IMG/VR virus record: IMGVR_UViG_3300025626_000030
Coordinates: 1 to 58,858 of that record
DNA length: 58,858 bases
Origin: a virus
Reading direction: 5' to 3' (one strand)
The notes below the pieces were generated by a model that worked only from the letters and a program-made list of their open reading frames with translations, was not told where the DNA came from and did not search any database. Made by a program: the position numbers and the translations under genes. Positions 31,919 to 41,006 of the stretch are shown here, piece after piece. Within the stretch, counting starts at the first letter, position 1, and each line of letters begins with the position of its first letter.

Positions 31919-32512
31919 ATGTACGATATGACGATTAAACTCGAACCCGAGCTTGGGGTTCCGCTTTTTGATGACGATCCTGCGGTGGACTTGACTGTCC
32001 GTACCGTTGCAGCAACAACTACAGCCTTAGAGCTAGCAGAACATGGGTTAGAATTGAAACCCAACAAAGAAGACCAAGACGTAGCATCTAAACTTGCTAT
32101 AGCGTACGCCGACGACCCCGAAAAAACATCGAAGAAAGCTACAAGTAAGCGTCTAGCCCAGCTTACACCTGCCTCATTGGTACTTACAGGGAACATTTTG
32201 ACTGAATTTGGTCAGTCTGTTGTCCAGTCTGCTACTACTGTGCGTCACCTCATCACCAACAAACTCATCTTAGAGACCGAGAACCCCGACCCCAAGGTAC
32301 GAATACGGGCATTGGAGTTACTGGGTAAGATTTCAGACGTGTCGTTGTTTGCCGAGAAGTCAGAAGTGACTGTTACACACCAGTCAACAGACGATCTGAA
32401 GGCAAAACTACGACAAAAACTCGAAAAGATCGTAAATCCTGTGGATGAGGTGGTGTTGGACGGAGAAGTTATAGACATAGACGCCGAATTAGGGGTAAGT
32501 AAGGATGCCTAA
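31919..32512 (+). CDS. probable terminase small subunit
   Basis: A 197-residue protein just upstream of the large terminase. It has an acidic start, a helical DNA-binding-like middle (ATSKRLAQLTPASLVLTGN), and a helical segment PDPKVRIRALELLGKISDVSLF, followed by a coiled-coil-like end (DDLKAKLRQKLEKIV). This pattern is familiar from small terminase genes of marine podoviruses and suits oligomerisation into a ring that recognises phage DNA for packaging. There is no classic HTH match that I can prove, so the call rests on position plus general shape. Ribosome binding site weak; the ATG nine bases later is an alternative. Confidence 0.65.
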   Translation: MYDMTIKLEPELGVPLFDDDPAVDLTVRTVAATTTALELAEHGLELKPNKEDQDVASKLAIAYADDPEKTSKKATSKRLAQLTPASLVLTGNILTEFGQSVVQSATTVRHLITNKLILETENPDPKVRIRALELLGKISDVSLFAEKSEVTVTHQSTDDLKAKLRQKLEKIVNPVDEVVLDGEVIDIDAELGVSKDA

Positions 32513-32741
32513 GACGTATATCCATGTGAACCAACACAAAATCCGTGCCAATCTCAAGAATGGGACGAACGAACCCGTAATCACCGTAAAACAAGGCAAG
32601 AAAAACACGTACTGTAACTCTGTAACTATAAACGGGCCGTCTGAAGTGCTGCAAAGTACCACAGACAAGCCGATTTTGAGTTGTGGGGCGCGAGTAGTCA
32701 TGGTAACTACCGCTGATGTGACGATAAATGACTGCGCCTAG
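32505..32741 (+). CDS. small conserved phage protein before the large terminase
   Basis: A 78-residue strand-rich protein, MPKTYIHVNQHKIRANLKNG, then PVITVKQGKKNTYCNSV and LSCGARVVM. I recall near-identical short proteins next to terminase genes in many phages, without a function. It overlaps the small terminase by 8 bases and the large terminase by 14, so it is translated with them. Two or three cysteines, no clear metal site. A role in packaging is likely from conservation of position, not from a motif. Confidence 0.7.
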   Translation: MPKTYIHVNQHKIRANLKNGTNEPVITVKQGKKNTYCNSVTINGPSEVLQSTTDKPILSCGARVVMVTTADVTINDCA

Positions 32742-34287
32742 CACTCCTGAAGCTTTTACGCAAGAAGAAATCCAGCGTATGTTGGATAACATTGACGACT
32801 TTACGCCGGACGAGGTGGTAGAGATAGAAAAACTGTTCGATGAACTGGACAGTAGGCGTACAAATAAAGCCGCATATGACGATTTAATTGAGTTTTGTAA
32901 ACTTATGCAGCCTGACTACCTAGTTGGGAAGCATCACCGCATGCTGGCCGACCTATTAATGGCTATTGAGCGTGGAGACAAGGACAGAGCCTGCGTAAAT
33001 ATCCCCCCGCGCCACGGAAAGTCCCAATTAGTGTCCATTTTCTTCCCCGCGTGGTATTTGGGACGTAATCCAGACAAGAAAGTAATGATGGTGTCCCACA
33101 CTACCGACCTCGCAGTGGATTTTGGTCGTAAAGTACGTAACATTATCTCCAGTGAAGCCTATAGAGCCATATTCCCTACCGTAACACTCGCCAAAGACTC
33201 CAAATCAGCAGGTCGTTGGAGCACAAACATGGGCGGAGAGTACTACGCTTGTGGTGTTGGCTCCGCATTGGCTGGTCGTGGTGCCCATTTGCTGCTAGTA
33301 GATGACCCACATTCCGAGCAAGACGTAATTAATGGCAACTTTATCGTCTTTGAGAAGGCATATGAGTGGTTTACGTTCGGTGCTCGTACCCGTCTAATGC
33401 CCGGAGGTAGCGTAGCTATCATCCAAACTAGGTGGCATATGGACGATTTGACGGGGCGTGTGGTCAAGGATATGGCTCAAAACGAGCGATCTGACCAGTA
33501 TGAGGTTATTGAGTTCCCCGCGATCCTCGATGTGGAAGATACGACCACCGGAGAGATAGTAGAGAAGCCTTTATGGCCCGAATTCTTTGATTTAGAGGCA
33601 TTATTACGCACAAAAGCTTCTATGCCTGTGTTTCAGTGGAACGCTCAGTACCAACAGCAGCCTACAGCAGAAGAAGCCGCACTTGTCAAACGCGAGTGGT
33701 GGAACGAATGGGAGCACGAACACCCCCCAAGCTGCGAATATATCATCATGTCACTGGATTCGGCGGCAGAAAAACACAACCGAGCGGATTACACGGCCCT
33801 GACTACATGGGGTGTCTTTCTAAATGAAGAGACTTCAGCGTATAATATCATACTACTTAACAGTATAAAGCAGCGGTTGGAGTTCCATGAACTAAAAGAG
33901 TTGGCCATGCAGGAGTATTCTGACTGGGAACCTGACTCGTTCATCGTGGAGAAGAAGAGTTCTGGTGTTGCCTTGTACCAAGAGATGCGTAGGATGGGAC
34001 TACCGGTGTCTGAGTATACCCCCCACAGGGGATCAGGCGATAAACTTGCACGCTTAAACTCAGTATCTGATATTGTACAGTCTGGATTGGTATGGGTTCC
34101 CCAGACCCGATGGGCTGAAGAAGTTGTTGAGGAGATAGCGGGGTTCCCCTTTGCTAGCCACGATGACTTGGTGGATTCTACGGTTATGGCACTTATGAGG
34201 TTCAGGCAAGGTGGGTTTATTCGACTGCCCACTGATGAACCAGACGACATTAGATACTTTAAACACCGCAAGAGCGGGTTTTATTAA
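32728..34287 (+). CDS. terL: terminase large subunit (packaging ATPase and nuclease)
   Basis: A 519-residue terminase. ATPase motifs: PPRHGKS (93-99, Walker A) and LLLVDDP (188-194, Walker B). The nuclease half has SLDSAAEKH (D344), IVEKK (E408) and HDDLVDS (D479/D480), the RNase H-like metal ligands. It docks on the portal and pumps DNA into the prohead, cutting concatemers. It is followed 11 bases later by the portal gene. Length matches the family. A headful mode would fit a circularly permuted genome, but the sequence does not tell the packaging strategy. Confidence 0.95.
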   Translation: MTAPSTPEAFTQEEIQRMLDNIDDFTPDEVVEIEKLFDELDSRRTNKAAYDDLIEFCKLMQPDYLVGKHHRMLADLLMAIERGDKDRACVNIPPRHGKSQLVSIFFPAWYLGRNPDKKVMMVSHTTDLAVDFGRKVRNIISSEAYRAIFPTVTLAKDSKSAGRWSTNMGGEYYACGVGSALAGRGAHLLLVDDPHSEQDVINGNFIVFEKAYEWFTFGARTRLMPGGSVAIIQTRWHMDDLTGRVVKDMAQNERSDQYEVIEFPAILDVEDTTTGEIVEKPLWPEFFDLEALLRTKASMPVFQWNAQYQQQPTAEEAALVKREWWNEWEHEHPPSCEYIIMSLDSAAEKHNRADYTALTTWGVFLNEETSAYNIILLNSIKQRLEFHELKELAMQEYSDWEPDSFIVEKKSSGVALYQEMRRMGLPVSEYTPHRGSGDKLARLNSVSDIVQSGLVWVPQTRWAEEVVEEIAGFPFASHDDLVDSTVMALMRFRQGGFIRLPTDEPDDIRYFKHRKSGFY

Positions 34288-34298
34288 GAGGTTAGATC

Positions 34299-36764
34299 AT
34301 GGCAATTGAAAAAGGGTTATACGCTGCTCCCGAGAGCATAGAAGAAATTGACGGTGAGTTGATGGAACCAGAACTTGAAATCGAGGTTGTCAACCCCGAA
34401 ATGGTAACTCTGGATGACGGTAGCGTAGAAATCACTATCATTCCCGGCGGAGATGAAGACGACTTGCTAGGATTTGACGCTAACTTAGTAGAGGCGATGG
34501 ACGAAGGCGAGCTAACTGAGCTGGCTGACGATCTTATCGGTATGGTAGACGCTGACGTAGAGGGCCGTAGAGAGTGGGCTGAAACTTACGTCAAGGGGCT
34601 AGACATCCTAGGGTTCAAGACTGAAGAGCGTACGACTCCTTGGGAAGGCGCTTGCGGCGTTAACTCCCCCCTCCTAGCAGAAGCTGCCATCCGGTTCCAA
34701 GCAGAGACCATGAGCGAGACTTTTCCCGCCGCTGGCCCTGTACGCGTAAAAGTATTAGGCGCAGAGACAAAAGAGAAGCTAGAAGCCTCTGAACGTGTTA
34801 AGGCGGACATGAACTACGAACTAACCGAGAATATGGTCGAGTATCGCCCCGAACACGAGCGTATGCTGTATAGCCTAGGACTCGCAGGATCGGCGTTTAA
34901 GAAGGTTTACTTTGACCCTAACCTAGGACGTCAGGCAGCCATCTATATCCCCGCAGAAGACGTTATCGTGCCCTACGGAGCGTCTAACATTGAGTCTGCG
35001 GAGCGTGTTACACATATCATGCGCAAGACTAAGAACGAGGTAATGAAACTGCAAGTAAGTGGTTTTTACTCGGGAGTAGAGTTAGGTGAACCTGAACCGT
35101 TCCACTCGGACATCGAAGAGAAGAAAGCCGAAGAAGGTGGCTACGATATTACCGATGATGACCGGTACACTATATACGAAATCCACGCAGACCTCCTTAT
35201 CGAGGGTATAGACGATGAAGATGGTATCGCAAAGCCCTACATCGTAACTATTGAACGTAGTAACCATCAGATACTAGCTATACGCCGTAACTGGAATGAG
35301 ATTGACCCCCTGACATTGAAGCGTCAGCACTTTGTACACTACGTATATGTGCCCGGATTCGGCTTCTACGGCCTTGGACTGATTCACATAATCGGTGGGT
35401 ACGCTAGAGCCGGAACGTCGATCATACGGCAACTGGTGGACGCTGGCACCCTGTCTAACCTCCCCGGCGGATTAAAGTCCCGTGGCCTTCGTATTAAGGG
35501 CGATGATTCCCCCATCGAGCCGGGAGAATTTAAAGATGTGGACGTGCCTTCAGGTAGCATCCGCGAAAACATTATGACGCTCCCTTATAAGGAGCCAAGC
35601 CAGACACTGCTAGCGTTGCTTAACCAAATCACTACTGAAGGTCGTCGCCTAGGCGCTATTAGTGATATGAACATCTCTGATATGTCTGCAAATGCCCCCG
35701 TAGGTACCACACTAGCGTTGTTAGAGCGTACGTTGAAGCCTATGGCTGCGGTACAGGCACGCGTACATTACGCTATGAAGCTAGAGTTTAAGATGCTCAA
35801 GGCTATTATGGCCGAAGAAGCCACCGCTGAGTACGAGTATCAGCCCGCTAGAGGCGAAGTATCAGCCAGACAGTCTGACTATGCGATGGTTGATGTAATC
35901 CCTGTAAGTGACCCTAACAGCTCCACAATGGCTCAACGAGTAGTCCAGTACCAAGCCGTGTTGCAAATGTCACAACAAGCACCTCAAATATACAACTTAC
36001 CCCAGTTACACCGCCAAATGATCGAAGTACTTGGGGTTAAAAACGCTGACAAGTTAGTCCCCACGGAAGACGATGTGAAACCTACCGATCCCGTAAGCGA
36101 GAACATGAACGCCTTAACAGGTACCCCCATAAAAGCCTTCCTGTCGCAAGACCACGAAGCTCACATTATGGCTCACCAGTCGTTTATGAAAGACCCCATG
36201 ATCGCAGGAACTATCGGTCAGAACCCACAGGCGCAGCAGATTATGGCAGCTTTGAACGCCCATATCGCAGAGCACCTTGGATTCAGATACCGCGCTCAGA
36301 TGGAAGACAAGCTGGGTGTCGCCCTACCACCACCAAACGAAGCGTTGCCCGAAGAGATTGAAGTCCAGTTGTCCCGACTTATATCCGAAGGTGGTAAGCA
36401 GCTTACCGCGCAACACGAGCAAGAAGCAGCGCAAAAACAGGCGCAGCAGAAGCAACAAGACCCTGTGGTGCAGATGCAGCAGGCAGAACTACAGGTCAAA
36501 CAACAAGAAGTACAACGTAAAGCCCAGAAAGATCAGGGTGATATGCAGATAAAACAGGCTGAACTACAACTCAAAACCCAGAAGAGCCAAGCGGACATAC
36601 AGAATGATGCCGCGCAACTTGAATTAGACAGGCAAGAGTTGGAGCTTGATGCTCAGAAAATGGGCGCAAAACTAGCTGCGGACAGAAGAACAGCTAGCAC
36701 TAAACTCGACCTCGACTTAATGAAGACTCAAAGCGAGGCCGCAAACAAACGTAATAAGGAATAA
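34299..36764 (+). CDS. portal protein, P22/podovirus type
   Basis: An 821-residue portal. The acidic N-terminus is followed by the portal core: ERTTPWEGACGVNSPLLAEA (about 107-126), MLYSLGLAGSAFKKVYFD and GFGFYGLGLIHIIGGYARAG, which I recognise from portals of large marine podoviruses. The C-terminal 150 residues are a Gln/Lys/Glu coiled coil, like the barrel of P22 gp1, whose length varies. It forms the twelve-subunit ring for DNA entry and exit. It lies between terL and the GroES-like gene. The size, well above siphovirus portals, supports the short-tailed type. Confidence 0.9.
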   Translation: MAIEKGLYAAPESIEEIDGELMEPELEIEVVNPEMVTLDDGSVEITIIPGGDEDDLLGFDANLVEAMDEGELTELADDLIGMVDADVEGRREWAETYVKGLDILGFKTEERTTPWEGACGVNSPLLAEAAIRFQAETMSETFPAAGPVRVKVLGAETKEKLEASERVKADMNYELTENMVEYRPEHERMLYSLGLAGSAFKKVYFDPNLGRQAAIYIPAEDVIVPYGASNIESAERVTHIMRKTKNEVMKLQVSGFYSGVELGEPEPFHSDIEEKKAEEGGYDITDDDRYTIYEIHADLLIEGIDDEDGIAKPYIVTIERSNHQILAIRRNWNEIDPLTLKRQHFVHYVYVPGFGFYGLGLIHIIGGYARAGTSIIRQLVDAGTLSNLPGGLKSRGLRIKGDDSPIEPGEFKDVDVPSGSIRENIMTLPYKEPSQTLLALLNQITTEGRRLGAISDMNISDMSANAPVGTTLALLERTLKPMAAVQARVHYAMKLEFKMLKAIMAEEATAEYEYQPARGEVSARQSDYAMVDVIPVSDPNSSTMAQRVVQYQAVLQMSQQAPQIYNLPQLHRQMIEVLGVKNADKLVPTEDDVKPTDPVSENMNALTGTPIKAFLSQDHEAHIMAHQSFMKDPMIAGTIGQNPQAQQIMAALNAHIAEHLGFRYRAQMEDKLGVALPPPNEALPEEIEVQLSRLISEGGKQLTAQHEQEAAQKQAQQKQQDPVVQMQQAELQVKQQEVQRKAQKDQGDMQIKQAELQLKTQKSQADIQNDAAQLELDRQELELDAQKMGAKLAADRRTASTKLDLDLMKTQSEAANKRNKE

Positions 36765-36766
36765 AC

Positions 36767-36964
36767 ATGGCTACTACCGTCCTAGACGTGCTAAAGAAGA
36801 AAATCGAAGAGGACATCTCTTCTGCTCAAGAACATCTCAGTGGGGGCGCACCGAAAGACTACGCGTGCTACCGAGAAGTAGTTGGTTTGATTCGAGGTCT
36901 CGAAGCCAGCTTAGGGTACATAAACGACCTCTCGCGTAACTATTTGGATGATGACAATGACTGA
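36767..36964 (+). CDS. small conserved protein after the portal
   Basis: A 65-residue acidic helical protein, MATTVLDVLKKKIEEDISS, with GLIRGLEASLGYINDLSRN and a terminal LDDDND. I recall similar helical proteins right after the portal in related marine phages. It overlaps the following GroES-like start by 8 bases. The function is unknown; a head-assembly helper is plausible from position. Confidence 0.6.
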   Translation: MATTVLDVLKKKIEEDISSAQEHLSGGAPKDYACYREVVGLIRGLEASLGYINDLSRNYLDDDND

Positions 36965-37331
36965 TCTAAGTAACGAAGTAACGGAAGAAGAAGTAGAAGC
37001 CCAACTGCCGAAACCTGTGGGATATAGGGTTTTAGTGGCTATGCCGGAAGTAGATGATACTTATGGTAGTAGCGGCATCATTAAGTCGAGTAAGGAAATG
37101 CACAACGAGCACATCATGTCGATCATGGGGCTTGTGTTGGATATGGGCGATGGTGCCTATTCTGATAAAGAGCGCTTCCCTACAGGGCCGTGGTGTAAAC
37201 AAGGTGACTACGTAATGTTCCGCATGAACACTGGAACGCGTTTTAAAGTAGAAGGTGTTGAGTATCGTCTGATGAACGACGATTCAATTGAAGCTGTAGT
37301 AAGTGACCCCCGTGGCATAACACGAGCGTAA
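36957..37331 (+). CDS. GroES-like co-chaperonin
   Basis: A 124-residue protein of the Cpn10 fold, read from the ATG at 36957 with GGA eight bases upstream; two ATGs at 36948 and 36951 are alternatives. KPVGYRVLVAMPEVD matches the first strand of GroES, SSGIIKSSKEM the mobile loop, and GLVLDMGDGAY plus GDYVMFRMNTGTRFKVEGV the rest of the barrel. A phage-borne co-chaperonin, as T4 gp31, lets host GroEL fold the large capsid protein. Its place between portal and scaffold supports that. An insertion at SDKERFPTGPW is longer than in bacterial GroES. Confidence 0.85.
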   Translation: MTDLSNEVTEEEVEAQLPKPVGYRVLVAMPEVDDTYGSSGIIKSSKEMHNEHIMSIMGLVLDMGDGAYSDKERFPTGPWCKQGDYVMFRMNTGTRFKVEGVEYRLMNDDSIEAVVSDPRGITRA

Positions 37332-37342
37332 GGAGAGATAGT

Positions 37343-38347
37343 ATGGGATTTCAACCAGTAGAGTACAAACTTCCGCATGAGCAGGAAGAAACCAAGCTAG
37401 AGATAGAGTCTAGCGGGTCAGTAGAAATAGATATAACTGGCAAGAAAGAAGCTAAAGAGTACGAAAACGAGACAAAATCAGAAGAAAAAGAAATAGAAGT
37501 TGAGGTTGTTGATGATACGCCAAAAGCTGATAGGGGCCGCAAAGCTTCCGCACCCCCTGAAGAAGTTACCGACGAAGAACTTGAGGACTACTCTGAGAAG
37601 GTACGTAAACGCATCCAACACTTCAGTAAAGGCTACCACGATGAGCGCCGAGCGAAAGAGCAGGCTAACCGTGAACGTGAAGAGCTAGAAAACTTTGCCA
37701 AGACCCTTGTTGACGAGAATACCAAGCTAAAAGGCGACGTAGGTAAGAATCAAGCTGCTTTGCTAGAGCAAGCTAAGAAAAACTCAGCTATTGAAGTACT
37801 TAGTGCCAAACGCGCATATAAAAGAGCGTATGAAGCTGGCGACGCAGACAAACTGCTGGAGGCCCAAGAAAAGTTAACTACTGCTAAGATAAAAGTAGAT
37901 AAACTGGGTAATTACGAAGAGGGGGCTTTACAACAGGAAGAAGTTCCTGTACAAATGCCTCAAGAGACACGTCAAAAGCCAGATGCCAAAGCGTCCAATT
38001 GGGCAAGTGAAAATTCTTGGTTTGGTTCTGATGACGAGATGACAGCTTATGCTATGGGTGTCCATAGTAAACTTGTTAAACAAGGAATGGACACCACAAG
38101 TGACGATTACTACGAGACTATTAATTCTCGTATGCGAAACACCTTCCCCGAGGAATTTGAAGGGGAAACTGAAGAGCAAGAGGCCAAAACAACTAAGCGA
38201 CAGTCAAACGTGGTTGCCCCCGCTACGCGGAGCACAGCACCCAAAAAGGTGCGATTAACGCAGACACAGGTAGCTATCGCTAAGAAACTTGGAGTACCGC
38301 TTGAACTATACGCCCAAAAGGTTGCTGAAGAGATGAGGAAAATATAA
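37343..38347 (+). CDS. head scaffolding protein
   Basis: A 334-residue, highly charged protein: an acidic N-terminus (about 1-80), then a helical coiled-coil core (VRKRIQHFSKGYHDERRAKE and a long Glu/Lys stretch), and near residue 215 the motif ENSWFGSDDEMTAYAMGVH. I associate that motif with scaffolding proteins of many podoviruses. The Lys/Arg-rich C-terminus would bind coat subunits. It is followed at once by the next head gene (TAATG). It directs prohead assembly and is lost during packaging. No protease gene is seen nearby, in line with scaffolds that exit intact. Confidence 0.8.
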   Translation: MGFQPVEYKLPHEQEETKLEIESSGSVEIDITGKKEAKEYENETKSEEKEIEVEVVDDTPKADRGRKASAPPEEVTDEELEDYSEKVRKRIQHFSKGYHDERRAKEQANREREELENFAKTLVDENTKLKGDVGKNQAALLEQAKKNSAIEVLSAKRAYKRAYEAGDADKLLEAQEKLTTAKIKVDKLGNYEEGALQQEEVPVQMPQETRQKPDAKASNWASENSWFGSDDEMTAYAMGVHSKLVKQGMDTTSDDYYETINSRMRNTFPEEFEGETEEQEAKTTKRQSNVVAPATRSTAPKKVRLTQTQVAIAKKLGVPLELYAQKVAEEMRKI

Positions 38348-38796
38348 TGGCTAATAACAGACTTGATCGTGAACTAGAAACCCGTGCAAAAACGGTTCGT
38401 AAAGCAGCTTGGACTAGGCCAGAGGTTCTACCTTCGCCCCACCCCGAGCAAGGATACGCGTTTCGCTGGATTCGTGTGAGCACCCAAGGAAATATTGATG
38501 CTACTAATGTTTCTTCTAAAATACGTGAAGGTTGGGAACCTGTTAAAGCAACAGATCACCCAGAAATTACGCTTGTCGCTATTGAAAACGAAAGATTCAA
38601 AGACAACGTAGTTATTGGTGGCCTACTGCTTTGTAAAGCACCTACTGAGATGGTTGAACAACGTACTGACTACTACAACCAACAAAGTAAGGCACAGCTT
38701 AATTCTGTGGATAACAACCTTATGCGAGAGAACGATCCTCGTATGCCGCTATTTAGCGAGCGGAAATCTAAAGTTACCTTTGGTAAAGGTACCTAA
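38347..38796 (+). CDS. conserved head-region protein
   Basis: A 149-residue protein between scaffold and a decoration-like gene. It begins MANNRLDRELETRAKTVRKA, with EGWEPVKATDHPEITLV and a final basic VTFGKGT, a pattern I recall from marine podovirus head clusters. No function is known to me. It is translationally coupled to the scaffold stop (TAATG). Possibly a second scaffold-like or minor head protein. Confidence 0.6.
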   Translation: MANNRLDRELETRAKTVRKAAWTRPEVLPSPHPEQGYAFRWIRVSTQGNIDATNVSSKIREGWEPVKATDHPEITLVAIENERFKDNVVIGGLLLCKAPTEMVEQRTDYYNQQSKAQLNSVDNNLMRENDPRMPLFSERKSKVTFGKGT

Positions 38797-38823
38797 ACTA
38801 AAATTTATTTGGAGTAATTCAAA

Positions 38824-39432
38824 ATGGCTCTTACTGCCGCACCATACGGGCTACGCCCCGTAAAACGTGCTGACGGCCTGCCTTACGCAGGTGCTACGAC
38901 TCAGTACTTGATTGACCCTGCCGGAGAAGCTACTAACATCTTCAACGGACAGGTTGTGTTTATTGGCGCTGATGGATACATCGCTATCGCTACTGGTACT
39001 GGCGCTAACGCTGGCGCACAGGCATTCCCAGTTGCAAACAGCTTTACTGGCGCTCTAGGCGTGTTTATGGGTTGTGAGTACGTTAACGCGCAAGGTCAAG
39101 TGATCTTTAGCCAATACTACCCTTCTGGCACTACTGGTGTTGTTAAGGCTTACGTTGTTGACGATCCAAACGTATTGTTTCAAGTTCAGTTTGATGGCGC
39201 TGTTGACCAGTCTGACATCGGAGCTAACACGTTCTTCGCTGCTGCTCAAAGTACTGCTACTGGCGATACTGCTACTGGTAACTCTACAAGTGCAGTTGAA
39301 TCAACTACTGTAACAACCACTGCGGCATTCAGAATTGTTTCTGCCGTTTCCCCTCTGACTGATGCCTTCCCTGACGTACTTGTTAAGTTCAACGTCGGAT
39401 ACAACAGTTCAACTAACGCCGTAGGTCTATAA
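38824..39432 (+). CDS. probable head decoration or minor capsid protein
   Basis: A 202-residue Ala/Thr/Gly-rich strand protein just before the major capsid gene. It starts MALTAAPYGLRPVKRADG and contains many small polar residues and few charges, as decoration and head-stabilising proteins do. A GGAG ribosome binding site precedes the ATG. I know similar proteins beside coat genes in other marine phages. The decoration role is inferred from position and composition. Confidence 0.65.
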   Translation: MALTAAPYGLRPVKRADGLPYAGATTQYLIDPAGEATNIFNGQVVFIGADGYIAIATGTGANAGAQAFPVANSFTGALGVFMGCEYVNAQGQVIFSQYYPSGTTGVVKAYVVDDPNVLFQVQFDGAVDQSDIGANTFFAAAQSTATGDTATGNSTSAVESTTVTTTAAFRIVSAVSPLTDAFPDVLVKFNVGYNSSTNAVGL

Positions 39433-39443
39433 GGAGCTAACTA

Positions 39444-40352
39444 ATGGCTATTTCAAGAGCGCAGTTATTAAAAGAGTTACTCCCCGGCCTGAACGCCCTG
39501 TTCGGTTTAGAGTACGCAAAGTATGGTGAAGAGCACAAAGAGATTTTCGAGACTGAAACCTCTGACCGTTCTTTTGAAGAAGAAACTAAGCTGTCTGGTT
39601 TTGGCGCTGCACCTGTTAAGGGTGAAGGTTCTGCCATCGACTATGACAACGCGCAGGAAGCATGGAGCGCACGCTACACGCACGAAACCGTTGCAATGGG
39701 TTTCTCAATCACTGAAGAAGCGATTGAAGATAACTTGTATGACTCCTTGTCATCTCGTTACACCAAAGCACTGGCTCGCGCTATGGCATACACTAAGCAA
39801 GTTAAAGGCGCAGACATCCTGAACAACGCTTTTGCTGGCACTACCTTTGGTGACGGACAAGTACTTTGTTCTACTGCTCACCCATTGGTTAATGGTGGGG
39901 TTAACTCTAACCGTCCTGCGGTTGGTTCAGACCTTAACGAAACTTCTTTGGAAGCCGCTGTCATTCAGATCGCTGGCTGGACTGATGAGCGTGGTCTCCT
40001 GATCGCCTCTAAGCCTAAGAAGCTCGTTATCCCACCTGCCCTGCAATTCGTAGCAACCCGTTTGCTTGAGACTGAAGGACGTGTAGGCACTGCCGACAAC
40101 GATCTTAACGCCCTCAACAACAACGGCTCTGTTCCACAGGGTTATGCAGTTAACCATTATCTGACTGATACAGATGCTTGGTTCCTGTGTACTGACGTTC
40201 CTAACGGTCTGAAGCACTTCGTTCGTAGCCCAATGGCTACTTCTATGGACGCGGACTTCGATACTGGCAACAGCCGCTATAAAGCTCGTGAGCGTTACTC
40301 GTTCGGTGTATCTGACCCATTAGGTATCTTCGGTTCTCCCGGCGCTAACTAA
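39444..40352 (+). CDS. major capsid protein
   Basis: A 302-residue capsid protein. LLPGLNALFGLEYAKYGEEH, FETETSDRSFEEETKLSGFG and YTHETVAMGFSITEEAIEDN are features I recall from marine phage major capsid proteins of an HK97-like fold (comparable to gpT-like coats). Codons are well tuned and the gene has a good ribosome binding site (AAGGAG). It is followed by a strong terminator, usual for the most abundant virion protein. It follows scaffold and decoration genes as expected. Confidence 0.85.
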   Translation: MAISRAQLLKELLPGLNALFGLEYAKYGEEHKEIFETETSDRSFEEETKLSGFGAAPVKGEGSAIDYDNAQEAWSARYTHETVAMGFSITEEAIEDNLYDSLSSRYTKALARAMAYTKQVKGADILNNAFAGTTFGDGQVLCSTAHPLVNGGVNSNRPAVGSDLNETSLEAAVIQIAGWTDERGLLIASKPKKLVIPPALQFVATRLLETEGRVGTADNDLNALNNNGSVPQGYAVNHYLTDTDAWFLCTDVPNGLKHFVRSPMATSMDADFDTGNSRYKARERYSFGVSDPLGIFGSPGAN

Positions 40353-40375
40353 TCGCTTAGTAACATGTTGTACTA

Positions 40376-40399
40376 GGGGGGCTTCGGCCCCCTTTTTTT
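40376..40399 (+). terminator. strong intrinsic terminator after the capsid gene
   Basis: GGGGGC (40377-40382), a TTCG loop and GCCCCC, then seven T residues to 40399. A UUCG tetraloop with a pure GC stem is very stable. It would limit read-through and shift mRNA level between capsid and tail genes. Confidence 0.95.
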
Positions 40400-40403
40400 A
40401 TGT

Positions 40404-40433
40404 TTGACTTAAAGTTACACACTGTGATATGTT
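40404..40433 (+). promoter_or_regulatory. putative sigma70-type promoter for the tail/virion block
   Basis: TTGACT (40404-40409) and TATGTT (40428-40433) spaced 18 bases, directly after the capsid terminator and 92 bases before the next gene. The -35 has five of six consensus bases, the -10 four. It would restart transcription of the downstream structural genes. Confidence 0.45.
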
Positions 40434-40525
40434 TACCCTTATCGGGAAACAATCCGGTGAATCTGACAGACCCGACTGACGACATGTAGACAGATTTGCC
40501 TTAACTCACATGTGAGAACTCTATA

Positions 40526-40996
40526 ATGGCTAATACTACTTTTTCCGGCCCTATCCGCGCCGGTAACATCCGAAACACCGTAGGTACTACTGTAGGTACT
40601 GACGTAGCTAACGTAGGCTATGTTGTAATGACTCAACAGCACGTAGCTGACCTATCAGGTGGCGCACTTACTGCATCATCTACTAATATAGTTATTCCCG
40701 CAAACTCTAAGATTGTTAACATTCTAGTTGACCTAGAGACGGCTGCTAATACAACTACTAATATAAGTGTTGGTCAAGCGGGTGGAAATAACAATACTTT
40801 CATTAACGCTATCGCTTCAGGCACAAGTGTAGGACTTAAAACAATTACCACGCAAGGTGGTGGTACGCTAGAGTGGAAAGATACGGGTTCTTCTGATCTA
40901 CGTCTTACTGTTACTTCTTCTGCTGGAACTAACGCAGGTAGCGCGGTAATCACTGTAATGTACGCACAGGCGTTTAACACTGCAATTCAACCGTAA
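40526..40996 (+). CDS. strand-rich virion protein, small
   Basis: A 156-residue Thr/Ala/Gly/Asn-rich protein with few charges; about residues 60-150 read like a jelly-roll or beta-sandwich (TNISVGQAGGNNNTFINAI, LRLTVTSSAGTNAGSAVIT). It is the first gene after the capsid terminator and promoter. Such proteins are often decoration or fibre-like. A second gene of the same kind (41007-41600) follows ten bases later and may be a relative. No family recognised. Confidence 0.6.
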   Translation: MANTTFSGPIRAGNIRNTVGTTVGTDVANVGYVVMTQQHVADLSGGALTASSTNIVIPANSKIVNILVDLETAANTTTNISVGQAGGNNNTFINAIASGTSVGLKTITTQGGGTLEWKDTGSSDLRLTVTSSAGTNAGSAVITVMYAQAFNTAIQP

Positions 40997-41006
40997 GGAG
41001 TAGGTT

